Assembly (NCBI GenBank): GCA_019722365.1 | Contig: JADFUC010001903.1 | Span: 434,001-498,000 of the forward strand | DNA: 64,000 nucleotides | From: Lithospermum erythrorhizon | Taxonomy: Eukaryota > Streptophyta > Magnoliopsida > Boraginales > Boraginaceae | Reading direction: 5' to 3' | Shown here: positions 40,847 to 57,335 of the stretch, piece by piece | How the letters are laid out: every line of letters starts with the position of its first letter | Position numbering within the stretch: position 1 is the first letter of the stretch | Translations under genes and position numbers: made by a program | Notes under the pieces: model-generated | The model's input: the letters and a program-made list of their open reading frames with translations, nothing else | Databases searched by the model: none | What the model was told of the DNA's origin: nothing

Positions 40847-41671
40847 ATGGGGTCTTCCTTATTGATGCCAACAACAATGTTGATAATATGTTTGGTTTCC
40901 ACAAAATTGCATCAACTAGTTCAAGGAGATTTGGGTACTGCAACTTCTTATGCTCCCCCTTACACACGTAAGTTCTTGTCTCTTCAAGGGTCGAAACCAG
41001 GGGCGGGGATTATAATATGAAATCGCCGCCTCTTTGATTTTGAAATAATACTAACGAATCTTAAAGAATTTCAACATTATATATGTCCCCCTTATTGAAT
41101 CTTTAAAATTTTAGCGTTATGCCCTTAGCCTTTTAATAATGAATCTCTTAAATTAATCGTTGTTATTTCATTTGACGATCTTTTGAAAATGGAGGTGGTA
41201 AATATTACTTGTTTGATTGAATAATGAATGGCATGCATGCATGCAGCAACAAAATGCAATGGAAATAGGCAAGACCAGTTTCCAGCAGGGAATTTATTTG
41301 TCTCCGTGAGCAAAGGGTTGTGGGATAATGGGGCGGCGTGTGGGCGGCGTTACAGGCTGAAATGTGTGAGTGGTAACAGGAAGCCATGCAAAGGTGGCGC
41401 CGCCATCGATGTCCGGGTGGTGGACGTGTGCAAGGCTACCCCATGCCCTGCTACAATCCTCTTGTCACGGGATGCTTTTCACTCTATCTCGGACCCTTCT
41501 AACACCAAGATCAACATTGAATTTACCCAGTATGAATATCTATCTATTCGTCCATTTATTTCATCAAGATGATTATTTAATTTAAAAGTATATATGGAGT
41601 AATTTAGAATAGAATTATTGTACATTTGAACTTACAATTTTTTTTATTAATTTATTGCTTGCAGGGTTTGA
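40847..41671 (+). CDS. EG45-like / plant natriuretic peptide-like secreted protein
   Basis: Three exons, 40847-40967, 41247-41529 and a 7-base final exon 41665-41671 that supplies only the last codons (Q|V, stop TGA). The product is 136 aa. Residues 1-27 are a hydrophobic secretion signal (MLIICLVSTKLHQLVQG). The mature part is a double-psi beta-barrel of the expansin/EG45 type: ATSYAPPYTPTKCNGN, DNGAACGRRYRLKC, AAIDVRVVDVC and paired cysteines, but no expansin cellulose-binding domain. Relatives include blight-associated p12 and PNP-A, apoplastic proteins linked to water and ion balance and stress. Its length fits the family. The final micro-exon is typical of this family, and the INIEFTQV ending confirms it. 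Confidence 0.92.
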
Positions 41672-44058
41672 TTGTTGCTATATGGCAACAAAGTGTCATT
41701 GAATCTTGAAGTTAAGGGCGATAAATTGAATATATGAAAATGTATAATTGATATCATTAGTGACTATTATGTACTTACTCTAGATAGAGTCTCATCAATA
41801 TATTGGAGTGTGCTCGACCTAGCTAGATAGTTTAGATTTATGATCACACCAATAACATGGATATAGCGAGCAAATTAAAGGGAAGATAAATATATGTGTT
41901 GTGCTACCTTCTTAATTTCTAATGTTTTTGGAGTATTTTTAGAAGTAATTTTTATAATCCTATACTATAAGGGGGATCTAGGAGACATTCATGGTATTCA
42001 GTATTCACATGAATGTCCCCAAATCAAACAAATGTCCTAGCTGAGATGGTAAAGCTTTCGTCATACTATAAATGTATGTCATGTTCAACTCTTGATAAAA
42101 AAACATCTTGTATATATATGTTTGTAATGTACTAATGTAGATGATTACTAACTTACTAAAGATTATATTTTCAAACTTGAAAGCAAAGTGAAGTGAAAGT
42201 TTTAGTTCTAGAAAGATTTGTCTTCAACGCAATAAAGACATCTGAAACCGTGCTGGTCTGGTTTGAAATGTGCATTTAAATTTATTATGATGATGATTTT
42301 TTCATTCAGCAACATTAAGATAAACATTGTCCTCTCTATATATATAATGTATTGGACTTTTAATGGTGTATGTAAACCACTCTCCACTACTGGGTCTCCC
42401 TCTTAGCTTTTAGGTCAAAGGTGTGGCTTTTGATGGTTTGCTCATCACTTTAAAACAACTAATTAGAAGCTGGTTTGACCTAATCAAACTCTAAAGAGAG
42501 AGAACCTTCTCACCGAAGATTGTGATGATGATGATGTTACATAAGTAGAATATTCATCCAATCATCAATTATCGACCTCACTTTTTATACACATGTTTCG
42601 AATTTTCTTAGATTAATTTTATCTTTTTGTAATCTTACTCCAAAAATTGTAATTGTTAATTCTCGAACTCCATATGACCACATATATCTATTTAGTGTGT
42701 ACACTTCTTACACAAGGATTGCTCAGTCATCTATGTACTGAATGATTCGTCTTAAATTGATAGCTGGTATCCCCTACTAAATATTATATTCTCAATTGTA
42801 TTGATCTTTCACATTGCCGTTAAAAGCGAGACGTCTACAATTGATCCAACCATTAGTAGAAGATAAATCTCCACTTCATCTCCTTATATGACTCAATATC
42901 TATACAAAAAGACTTTAAATATGAGATAATAACTCGAATAAGCTATCTCATCTCACCAAATCATCATCAATTAAACTATGACATGACATTAAAGAGCTGA
43001 GTAAGCCATCCGCTAGCTAGCTAGATAATAATAAGAGTAACCACTAACCAGATTCTTATTAAGAATGTGATTAACATTGAGCAATTTAGGCTCTCATGCT
43101 CAATAATGTCACATCATGAAGCATATAGCTAATGCAGCCGCAAAATTAAAGTTGCTCCATCATTCATCAAATGAGGCATTTGATAAAAATGGTCAGTTTT
43201 ATGTCCGCATGCATGTCTCAATCGAGTCAAGGGTGAGATAGTCAAAGTCAACCGATTAATTCGTATACTTCATAAATTTAAGTTCGTTGTATCGTCAGTT
43301 TCACATTGATGTTACATTTTTATTTCGATTTTGCTCAGTGATCAAACCACATTACCACTAGAGAACAATGATAATGATGATGATGATGTCTCCTGAATAA
43401 TGACATAGCAATAGCGCATTTCCTATATCAAAACAATATCTACTTAGAAAGATAACTTACATTACTATATAATTATTTCAAAATTTAGTAAATACTGTCA
43501 AATTAGTTTTTTCCAATTTTGAATATTCAAGCAATAAAACGGAAAAATCATTTCAAGTTTGAGATAATATCTGGGCAGGAATAAGTTCGTCAGTTGGTTG
43601 CCTAAATAGCATATGAATATATGATCATATCAATGACAAACAGAACAAATACAGTAAGTATTATCTCAAGAACCATGATGATAACGTTAATTTAGCATCA
43701 TCTCTCAAGGCCTTGGTCAAAATATATAGAGATAGCATTCAAAGGCAAATTCCAGGCATAAAATAATTAGAAGGCAGCATGAAATCATTGCGAGCATACA
43801 CCATTGACATCAAATAAAAAATCTCTACCGACTTAAAATATGCCAGAATATTCCTCACACAAATGTACCTCGAAAATACGAATAGAATTTCTCGCAATAT
43901 AGCAATATAGAAATCTAACGAAAATCATAGAAACTACTTATTACATGTTTGATTAAGTTACACAGTAGCTCTTTCGTCCAATATTGACACGGATTGAAGC
44001 AGGACGAATCACGCAGAGCATCACACTATCAACTCCGCCAATAACTGCTACCTCGAAT
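41672..44058. other. Long AT-rich intergenic region
   Basis: 2.4 kb between the EG45-like gene and the 3' end of the UAP56 gene. It contains short GAT/ATG repeats (42530, 43370) and a TAGC repeat near 43015. No open frame with a recognisable product, no RNA gene and no clear transposon ends were found. The last 80 bases are probably UAP56 3' UTR. Confidence 0.5.
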
Positions 44059-48500
<4,442 letters not shown>

Positions 48501-50289
48501 CTTCTCTGCAGATCCAACTCAATTTAATTATATACAATACCAAATCAACAATTTATTCCAAAATTAAGTGCATCAACTACTATATTATATATTTAGTGTT
48601 ATTACCTTGACAAAATTGAGGAAGAAATTTAGGTTTTGGAAGGGGTGTTAGGGTTTCAAAGGGGATAGTATACAACAAAATTAAATTAAATAAGGACTCT
48701 GAATTGGGGGTAGAGGTGTTACTACACTATTTGGTTCCTTGTCCGGTTTAAACTCCATTTCATAAATATCAATTCTAGCTTGTAATCAATTAACTTTCGA
48801 GAAGCAAGCAATGTGCCTCATATTTCTCCAAGTCATATCCTTTTCAAGTAGTGTCGAACTCTTTATGGGTGTCGTTCGATATCCACTTAATTTGAGTATT
48901 TATGTTAACAAATTTTGATTTTTCATTTATTAGACATATTACTAATTTAATACTTATATCATTATATGTAATATATCTCGTGTGCTGAAACATAATATTC
49001 TATATTAATTATGTATAATATTAATTGAGTCTAATTTATGTCACGAAATTGATGGAGCTTAAGATTAAGATCGAGGTTACATTTAGGCTTTGTGAGTGAG
49101 CTTCGAGAGGATTCGGTTGATTCGCGTTATTCGACTCGAAAGAGAGTTGGTACAAGTGGCCGGTTGGCAGCGTCTGGCATTGAAGCGCCGCGGACTGACC
49201 GGACGGTCTTGAAATAGTTCGGTCAGGTCATGGCAGGGCCGGCTGTTATTCCCTCCCCACGGCCCGCGCTCTCGTATACCATTATCTCGTTACTCCGTTA
49301 ATCCGTGTCCGTTTATCCGTTCGGCCATTTTGAAGTACCACTAAGAAACACGTTCGAGGCGTGAACTCATTATTATCACCCATAGATGCTGTGTTCTCTG
49401 CAAGCCCCTGCTTTGAGTGCTTGAGTCTTTGACTCTTTTGATTCAGATTAGTTTCGATTCTATTGTGGTCATGGTTTCTCTTTTAAATTAACCTACTTGT
49501 AATACGATTGAGCCGCATTGATTCGGTTTAGGTTACATTGATGGTATCACCTTATTGTATTACCGTAGGTTGACTTTTGGGGTTGTGTTAATAAAACGTA
49601 CTTTGGAGTTTTGGAGTTTGATTTTTGGGTTGCGTAAATGCGTAGTTGTAACTTGTAAATTATATGTTTTTTGACTTTGACTTTTGTTTTGACTTTTTGA
49701 GTTTTGAGTTTTGTTTTTGAGTTTTTGAGTTTCAGATTTTGGAGTTTTTGAGTTTGAGTTTTGATTTTAATTAAGTGGGTTTCGGTTTAATTGAATTAGG
49801 GTTTATGGTTTAATTAAATTAGGGATTTTAAATAAATTAGGTTTCTTGTTTAATTGATTAGGGTTTATGGTTTTAATTAAATTGGGGTTTTGAATAAATT
49901 AGGTTTTACGGTTTGGCAATTGAATTAGGTTTTATGGTTTGTTAATTAAAATTGGGTTTGAATAAATTAGGGTTCCACTGGTTTAATTGAATTAGGGTTT
50001 ATGGTTTAATTAAATTGGGGGTTTCAAAATATTTAGGGTTTTCTTTTTAATTAAATTGGAGGTTTCAAAATAATTAGGGTTTCTTGGTTTAATTGAATTA
50101 GGGTTTCTTTTTAATTAAATTAGGGGTTTCAAAATAATTAGGATTTCCTGTAAATTTGTGATTGAATTATACTTTTATATTATACTCTTATATTATTGAC
50201 TAATGACATATTCCTTTGTTGATTCCTCGGACATTGTCCCTTTGAATGATGATATTGAAATGGGGAAGTCTTGAATCGGACTCACGAAA
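48501..50289. other. Repeat-rich region upstream of UAP56
   Basis: Holds the UAP56 promoter (about 48501-48700), a GC-rich island at 49130-49380 with GGCCGGTT, GAAGCGCCGCGG and GGCAGGGCCGGC, a TTTTGAG-rich low-complexity tract at 49670-49770 and the AATTAGGGTTT repeat tract listed separately. No gene was recognised. Confidence 0.55.
49786..50155. repeat. Degenerate repeat tract with telomere-like AATTAGGGTTT motifs
   Basis: About ten variants of GGTTTAATTGAATTAGGGTTT and TTAATTAAATTAGGGTTT follow each other with spacings near 30-60 bases. The core TTAGGGTTT resembles the plant telomere repeat TTTAGGG, but the units are never head-to-tail, so this is not a telomeric array. Confidence 0.75.
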
Positions 50290-52245
50290 GTAGAGGGAAT
50301 CTGGTGGCTCAAATGAGGTGGTCGAGTTGGAATCTGCTGGTGGTTCTGAGAGAGGGGATGCTGTTGAAGCTGCTACTGATCCTAGAAAAGGGTCATTAGC
50401 TTGGGATCATTTTAAAGAAGTGATCTTGCCAACTGGAAAAAAATGAATAAATAAATGCAACACATTAAATTCTACGTACAAAAAAATGTGACTTACCCGG
50501 CTTGGTAAGACAACGGGGGAGAATCATGTAAACACCGTACTAGTTGTTTCCTAAGAAATCGATAAGAATAATAGTGATCCATGTCCGACTCGATTTGCAT
50601 GGTGTAATTAACTTTATGAGGGTGATAGTTAGTGAATACATTCGTTTTTAGTTTGAGAAAGGTGAAAAGATTGTTGCTTATTATGATTACATTTCATGAG
50701 TACCCGTTAGCGTTGTTGAACATAAAGTGTTTAATGAGTTTCTTATAAATATACTCCTTGTAAAAGATCATTAAATATGCCAGTAAGAAAAGAGAGTGTT
50801 TTGTTGTTTATGAATTGGAGAAGAATAGACTTATAAACATTTTGAGTAAGGTTAATAGAGTAAGTTTGACAACGGATTCTTGGTGGTCTGGTGTTCAAAG
50901 GCTTGGTTATATGGTCATTACTTATCATTATGTAGATAGAAATCGGTGTTTACAAAAGTTATTCTTTTGTCAATGTGCCTCCACGGCGCGGCGCCATGAT
51001 GGGGGCTGCGTTGGCGAAAGTTCCATAGTCATGTAATGTGTTTGGGATGGAGTGATAGCCAGCACGTATTTGCATTGATAATGTACAACGAAATGATTCT
51101 TGTATTCTTTATTACGAGGATCACGATCTTCGTTTAATCTTGTTTTGAATGGTAAGTTATTCCACGTATTTAGATGTTGTGCTCGCCTCAATAAACTTGT
51201 TGGTAAGGGATGGTCTGAAGGAAATTGATTCTGTTATTGATATTGTTAGAGAAGGAGTGAAATATTTGTTTGGGTCTGAAAATAGACTAAGCTCCTTTAA
51301 TGAACATAGAATCAATTTGAAGTTGCCTTCTAATAAGTTGGTTTTAGACAACAACACAAGGTGGAATAGTACATATGTTATGTTGGGCACTACATACTTA
51401 TAGGCAGTGTTTTACTAAATATGGTGAGGATGATGATGCTTTTGAAAAGTTATGTCCATCTGAATCACAATGGGAAGAAGTTGCTGAAGTTTGTGAGTTT
51501 CTTGAAATATTTCTTGATGTGACAAATCTTATTAGTGGTTCAAATTACCCTCTTGACTCAATACATTTTTTTGAAGGTATCAAGAATCAAAAAGAATTGT
51601 TAAATCTTGACTTGGTAACTAGTAAGAAGCATATGCAAAACATGGTACATTAGAATGTCACTTAAGTATGAAAAACATTGGGATTAGTGTGATATGTTCT
51701 TCTCTTTTGGGACAATTCTTGATCCACAGGTACAAATGGGAATGATTAAGTTTATTTGATAAGATAATGTATCATTATGATTATGAAGAGAAGATGGGAA
51801 AGGTAAATCGATGTTTCTACGACATGCGAAGCGATATCTTGTAATATATGGGGATAGAAAGGGAAAGGGCTTGAGGCTACAGTCCTATTTAGGCGACCAC
51901 CACTATTCATTTGTTTCCAGAAAAGATTTCATGAATTTATGCGAAGCGGATGAAGAATGAATGCAGAAAAAAAATGGTCTAGAGTTGTATTTGAGGAAAT
52001 CGGATATCCTCTTGTTGACAATTTTGATGTCTTAACTTAATTGGAAAGGAAATGAGGAAAATAAAAGTGTTATAAAAAATGGCAATGGATATCTTGTATA
52101 TTCTATCATATTGATTTGCTTGAGTCCGCTTTAGTGCTTGTAGTAGGGTAATTGATAAAAAAGAGGGCTTGATGAGGAAAGACACCATTGAAACACTATT
52201 ATGTGGTGGTGATTGGATTAAGGAGGCTTATGGAATTAGAAGTGA
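50290..52245 (+). pseudogene. Decayed hAT-family transposase (RICESLEEPER type)
   Basis: Remnant of a plant hAT transposase with many stops and frameshifts. Pieces in order: a BED-like start (KGSLAWDHFKEVILPTGK, near 50386), the catalytic-domain text SLTTDSWWSGVQRLGYMVIT (near 50860), LVRDGLKEIDSVIDIVREGV with NTRWNSTYVMLGT (51200-51400), QWEEVAEVCEFLEIFLDVTN (near 51470), and the C-terminal dimerisation region with DNFDVLT (near 52017) and TIETLLCGGDWI (near 52190). The reading frame changes at least four times and stop codons interrupt the middle third, so it cannot make transposase. Clear terminal inverted repeats were not found. It could have been domesticated only if much shorter fragments are used, for which there is no sign. 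Confidence 0.85.
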
Positions 52246-54588
52246 TAAAAGTGATGTATTTTACTTATTGTATTCTATTAATTTTTTTCATTCCTTTCTT
52301 TTTTTTCTATTCTATTATATTGTGAATTCTATTAATTTTTTACTTCCTACTTTTTATTTTGAATTGTCAAACTGTTTGTTAGAGAAATGATGATTCTGTT
52401 GAGTTGGAGTTTGAGAAAGAATATGAAATGAAAGATAAAAACGCCATTATTGGTAATATCATTTTTGTTGTCTATCATTTTATTTAATACATCAAGCGTA
52501 AACTATCAAGCTGTTGCCTATCGATTTGTAGGGGAATCAAGCGTGCATGTTGCCTATCATTTTGCATGTTGCCTCTCATTTTATTTGCATATAATTGTGG
52601 GAATCAAGCTGTTTGTTGCCTCGTTTTGTTGCCTATGGCCCGATGGAATTGTAAAATTGTCATTTTGCTTCGAGTTCAATTTGTTGCCGTTAGAAGTATT
52701 TTTATTGTGGTAAGGTTAACTAGTCATGTTATTCTTGAAATATGATGATTAAAACTATTTGATTTTCTTATGCGAGTATAACATGCTTTTGTGATTCGGT
52801 TACCTTGCCACATAAATCACATTGTAACTTTTTGGATTATGCGTGTTGATTATGTCATATTCACTCTGATATATACATGAAAAATGATGAAGCTCAATTA
52901 TGATTTCCAATCTACAAGTTATATGTGCAGTTTTTGCTTGTGCAAATTATTTTATTATTTTATAATAAAATTATAATGAAAAAAATTTAAAAAAAACTAA
53001 AAGTAGGATGAAAAATTTACCGTGGAGAAAATAAATATAGAGAAGCTGTGGAAACAACTTTTTATTTTTTCTTGGTAATAATTCTGGTATTACGTAGTAG
53101 ATAATATTTATAGTAATAGTTTATGGAGAATTTATCTTTGATGAGGCGGTTCTGTGTGAAAAATTACTTATAGAAAATTAAAATAAAATTTTTTTATCAG
53201 AAAGGGTAAAATAGGAAATACATTAATTTGGCTTCACTTTGTAACCGTCAATCCACCCCTTGCACATTATATATAGTATAGAATAAATTACCTATAATTG
53301 TGTGAGTTGTTGCACTATAATATTTATGAAAAGATGATGAACAATTGAACAAACTTAGTAAATTGTTACGATTTCCCTGCTGAATGATCTACTTAGTTAT
53401 GATTTCATTACCGGTTCACTATTGTTTGATTCATTGTTGCCCTAGATGTTGTCTCTTCACAAAACTTGCAACCAAGCAATGAGGGCATAGTTCCGCGTCT
53501 GTTCATAGCTGTTATTCACGAAACCCGGCCGTCAGCGGAAAGCAGCCGAGGCCGCCCGTACCAAGAATAACAAGAAAATTGCGTAGAACTTGAAGAATGA
53601 AATATTGAAGTTCAAATTTTTTGTATTTTTGCTATTCCCGTTAAACGTAGCCTTATTTTTATGTTATGAATTTGTGTAATTGTGGCGGCTGTAATATTAT
53701 AAATGGACTAGGGACTTTAGGCTATGCCGAACTATGTATTGTCAATTTTCTTATCAATATGTCGGACGGTCCAGGCTGTATGCGAGCGGTTAGCAAAGCG
53801 GACCCGAATGGGATCGAACTATAACTCCAAAAAACCATGCGGGCAGACTTCGAACTTTAAAATTGCGTTTGTAAAATCGGACCCGGATCGAACATACGTT
53901 CGAACCTGCGGACGAACTTTGAGCATTATCGTAGTTCGATATAGTTCGGTCGTTTACGTCTTTTAGTTTTGTTTGAACCTCAGCCTGAATTTTTTTTTTT
54001 TTTTTTTTAATTTTTGTTTATTTAATACATATCAGCTATTACGTTTATTGAGATTGTAATCTAATCGTAAGCTTCGAGGAAAGAGGCAAGCTAGCATGAA
54101 GAGGCAATGGTAGGAAAAACTTCCTAAACCCTTTCAGCTTTTGCTAGCAAGAGGAATTGAAACAGGGACGCCATTTAGAGATGTCAAGCATCTTTCTTGG
54201 AATAAATTCTTGACCTCGATTTTAAGTATGTAGGCGTAGGCAGCACAAGTATATAGTAGGTAGATATTTGAAATAAACTTTAAATATGTTTATTGAAATT
54301 TTAATTCAAAAATCAGCTGACTATTTATTTAAAAAACCTCTCATTAAATTGATATATAAGACATATTAAGATACACATATAATCTAAATGTATTTTTCAT
54401 TTAAATATATTGATATTGATGATAAGTGAAACAATTAGATCGATCGATAACCTATTTTTCAAAATAACCATGATATAATAGTATAACTAATTTTTTTTTA
54501 ATGATACAATACCAAATAAAACAAAATGTTTTTTTTTAATATTGTACAAAATAGAAAAATAAAGGATAAAAATATTAAATTATCTAGT
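52246..54588. other. Repeat-rich intergenic region right of the hAT remnant
   Basis: No gene. It has AT-rich low-complexity DNA at 52260-52360 and 52920-53200, GC-rich patches at 53490-53570 and 53750-53940 with many GTTCGAAC-type motifs, and a run of 19 T at 53990-54008 that may be the tail of a retroelement on the minus strand. Confidence 0.5.
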
Positions 54589-54661
54589 CGCGCCAGGTAG
54601 GGGTCGAACCTACGACTTTCTGCTTAGGAAACAGACGCTCTATCCACTGAGCTACAGGCGC
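54589..54661 (-). tRNA. trnR-CCU: tRNA-Arg (anticodon CCU)
   Basis: A 73-base cloverleaf read on the minus strand from GCGCCTGTAGCTCAG. D arm GCTC...GAGC, anticodon stem TCTGT/GCAGA with loop TTCCTAA (anticodon CCT), T arm GTAGG-TTCGACC-CCTAC and discriminator G. The acceptor stem pairs except for a T-T mismatch at 6:67. No intron and no encoded CCA, as expected for a plant nuclear tRNA gene. A T run shortly downstream on the minus strand (near 54570) can serve as pol III terminator. It reads AGG codons. Confidence 0.95.
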
Positions 54662-55103
54662 TTCTTGTTAGCAAGCGTCGTCATAGTAAGTATTGTTTTA
54701 TTAGTTAAAATTTGTATCTGTATAATTTCTTCATTTTTTGCAGCAAAACCAACACAAGAAACTTTAACTCTATGCCTTTCTAATTCTTCATTCCAAAACC
54801 AAGACAACACATGCACCAAAATGAGATTGATCTAAGCATTTTATAAAACAATGTCATCTAACCAAAACGGTCTCTACTCGATGAGCAGGCATACTTGAGG
54901 ATCGACATGTTCTCGGACTTCTCTCAAACTTAAGAGCAAATAACAAAAATATTGCAGAACTTGGCAAGCAAAATGGGGAGAATTAGTATTAGGCGATGCC
55001 TTATTGAAGCCAACTGATGTATAATTCACATCTTGTAGATTTCATACAGCAATCTTATGTTTTTATATAATCATTAGCCAACATAGGTGACCTGAAACAG
55101 TAA
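54662..55103. other. Intergenic region between the tRNA and the SPX gene 3' end
   Basis: 442 bases. The right part is likely SPX 3' UTR. The stretch next to the tRNA (CAAGCGTCGTCATAG side) is its 5' flank. Nothing else was seen. Confidence 0.5.
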
Positions 55104-56836
55104 CTACTCGGCTGCTTGTTCAATAATAGGAGGGTCTCCCAAGATGTCCTGCACATCCTCAGTTTGCACAAGAGGCAAAGATAATTCACTTACAGTTGGA
55201 CTCCTGCTCCGAATGTCATTTAGCAAACGAAGGGCAGATAAAGTAAGCAAGAGGTACGTGTTTTCCATATTCATTATTTCTTCAAGTTCTTCAGGAACTT
55301 TCTGCAGCCCCTCCTCGGATCCACCCGCACCTTCATTGTCTGGAACATTATTGGCTTGAGGAGACGGAGCTTCTAATGGGTTAGAGGATAACAGATGTTC
55401 TACCATTTGTTCACACTGCTTCACTAGATTGTTCAAGCCATCAGTTTTATAGAAAGGCTGTTGCAGGACCTTCTGAATGAAAGGCTTGCGAACGAGAGCA
55501 CCACTTCGCCTGTCATATTTCTTCAATATCTTCACAAGCCCTACAAAAGCAAAGTAGTGTTGACTACAATGTCAGGGTAATGAATTTCAAAAAGGTTCCC
55601 TGTCCTGATATGGTAAAAAGGGCACTAAACTAAAACTACTCCATAGATTGATCGGACAGAATGAACATAAACTAAAACTACTCCAAGTAATGAAGAAAAT
55701 CTACAGAAGCAACAGCGTATGACGAGTGAAAGTTACCTGTGTAGTTAAGGGCACTGTAATTCTCCAAAAGAACCATCTCCCCATGAAATTCTGTAATCTG
55801 TCTAACTACTTCCAACGATTCAAGAAGAGAACCCTTCACCTCTCCTACTCTTTCTTGTAAAACCTGTGTTCGGTAACATGAGAACCATTGGGTTTGTATA
55901 CTCACCAGACTTCAGGACTTGCAGGTTTTTGACAGGAACTATATAGTATGTAGTTTTCACCATTTAAGCAATTGAAGCCACATAACATCAAAGAATAATA
56001 CAAACAGAATATATTGAGGAGATCTTATTTCATCAGTCAATCAAATTGTTTATGGCATAAATCAGATAATTTTTTCAAGAATCATAAGAAGAGAAATAAT
56101 CTTTCCAAAATTCATGTCAAGTTGTCAACATGTAATCTTTCACCCCAAAATAACTCAAATCAATCCATCTCCACACATGTGCAACCCTTTACCAACATAT
56201 CTACTACTTGAGAATAAACAGGTCCCAGTCTATTACTCCCTCAAGATTGTCTAGTTTGAATTTGTCAAAATTAACAAACTTTACAGCTTTATATACACTT
56301 ATAACCTTGATATATTTTTCAAATTGTAAAGTACAATCTTCTAATATATTTTTCACAAAATATTATATAACATACAAAAAAAAATATTTAAGTATAAAAT
56401 TTAAACAGTCATCAACCAAAATTGAAAACTAGACAATCTTTTATGCATGGATGTGGTATTAAATACTAACATTAAACAGTCACATGGAGTCATGGAGATG
56501 AATGAACCAAGCATAACAAGTTTAATTCTCAATTAACAAAATATATATATATACCTCCATCTTAATGACATAATCTTCTTCTTTGTCAAGAAAAAACTCA
56601 TTAAACTTGTGAATTTCTTTATCCAAGAGATCCATAAAACAATTCACCTCTTGCTCCGCTACTTGTTCCTCATGGCCATCTTCCAATCTAGTCCTTTTCC
56701 TTGCCCTTCCTTCAAGATCATCTTTTGGGTATATCTTCTTTAACTGTTTCTTAAGTTTCTTGTATGACAAAAACTTGTCTTGCCAACCAGGTAATATTCT
56801 TTCAATTGATGCACTTAGGTGCTTCCTGAATTTCAT
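55104..56836 (-). CDS. SPX domain protein, SPX1/SPX2 type
   Basis: Phosphate-status sensor. With inositol pyrophosphate bound, plant SPX1/2 hold PHR1-type transcription factors off their targets in the nucleus. Three exons, 56555-56836, 55737-55863 and 55104-55540, give 281 aa. The SPX domain (about residues 1-160) starts MKFRKHLSASIERILPGWQD, has the lysine-rich helix YKKLKKQLKKIYPK that forms the ligand surface, then NEFFLDKEEDYVIKM, FHGEMVLLENYSALNYTG and LVKILKKYDRRSG with conserved lysines. No EXS, MFS or RING domain follows, so it is the short, SPX-only class; the ending PPIIEQAAE resembles SPX1/2 rather than SPX4. Intron 1 contains a MITE. Two P1BS-like sites lie upstream (see separate entries), in line with known PHR1 feedback on SPX genes. 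Confidence 0.93.
56224..56462. mobile_element. MITE in SPX intron 1
   Basis: About 240 bases with ends ACTCCCTCAAGATTGTCTAG and, inverted, AAAGATTGTCTAGTTTTC; the shared core AAGATTGTCTAGTTT forms a terminal inverted repeat. The right end matches the one at 48310-48345. The interior is AT-rich and non-coding. Confidence 0.65.
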
Positions 56837-57034
56837 TGTTTCTAGAAAATGACCAACTATTAACACTAGAAAATTACCAACTATTATTAATACTAGAATG
56901 AGGAATATAGCATTAGGCTTGAAAGGGTATAGCAATTAACATTCATAAATGATATATAGCATATGAATGTTGTCTTGAATCATGAGTCCAAAAATGAAGG
57001 TGGAATGATTTGGAGAGGATTTGTTGAGGTTGTT

Positions 57035-57042
57035 GAATATTC
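57035..57042 (-). promoter_or_regulatory. P1BS-like PHR1-binding site (proximal)
   Basis: GAATATTC fits GNATATNC, the palindromic site of PHR1. It lies about 200 bases upstream of the SPX start codon. An eight-base degenerate match is common by chance in AT-rich DNA, so the position rather than the match carries the weight. Confidence 0.55.
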
Positions 57043-57327
57043 TTCTTGCTTTTACCGTGAGGCCGGCTTGTTTTCGTCTCATCTTTTGGCATGTCTGCAT
57101 GAGATGGTCATCAATGAGATCGTCCATTTATTCACAAAAAAACAAGTTACACAACAAATTCATTCCATATTATTTGATCAATCATTACAAGCAAGATTAA
57201 TTATTAGTAGAAGCGAAAATGTCAAAATGAAATAAAAAATATATTGAAATTTTATACAATTAAATAATATAAAAAAATATTCCGTAATAATTTTTGCGAG
57301 ATTATCACATAATATAAAATGATTGGA

Positions 57328-57335
57328 GTATATAC
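57328..57335 (-). promoter_or_regulatory. P1BS-like PHR1-binding site (distal)
   Basis: GTATATAC fits GNATATNC and lies about 490 bases upstream of the SPX start codon. Together with the proximal site it makes a plausible pair for PHR1 control. Confidence 0.45.

Noticed and set aside
40995..41037. CAGGGGCGGGGAT in intron 1 of the EG45-like gene, like a Tip100-type hAT end, with CCGCCTCTTTG nearby as inverted partner
   Set aside because: Only about 40 bases apart, with no element body between them; too little to call a transposon.
49786..50155. Interstitial telomere array
   Set aside because: TTAGGGTTT cores are separated by unrelated AT-rich text and never tandem.
53750..53966. 80-codon open frame in the GC-rich patch
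   Set aside because: Many GTTCGAAC-type motifs suggest a repeat rather than a protein; no recognisable domain.
56936..57127. 63-codon open frame upstream of the SPX start, a possible uORF
   Set aside because: It ends about 100 bases before the SPX ATG, but no evidence places it in the transcript and it shows no conserved peptide known to me.
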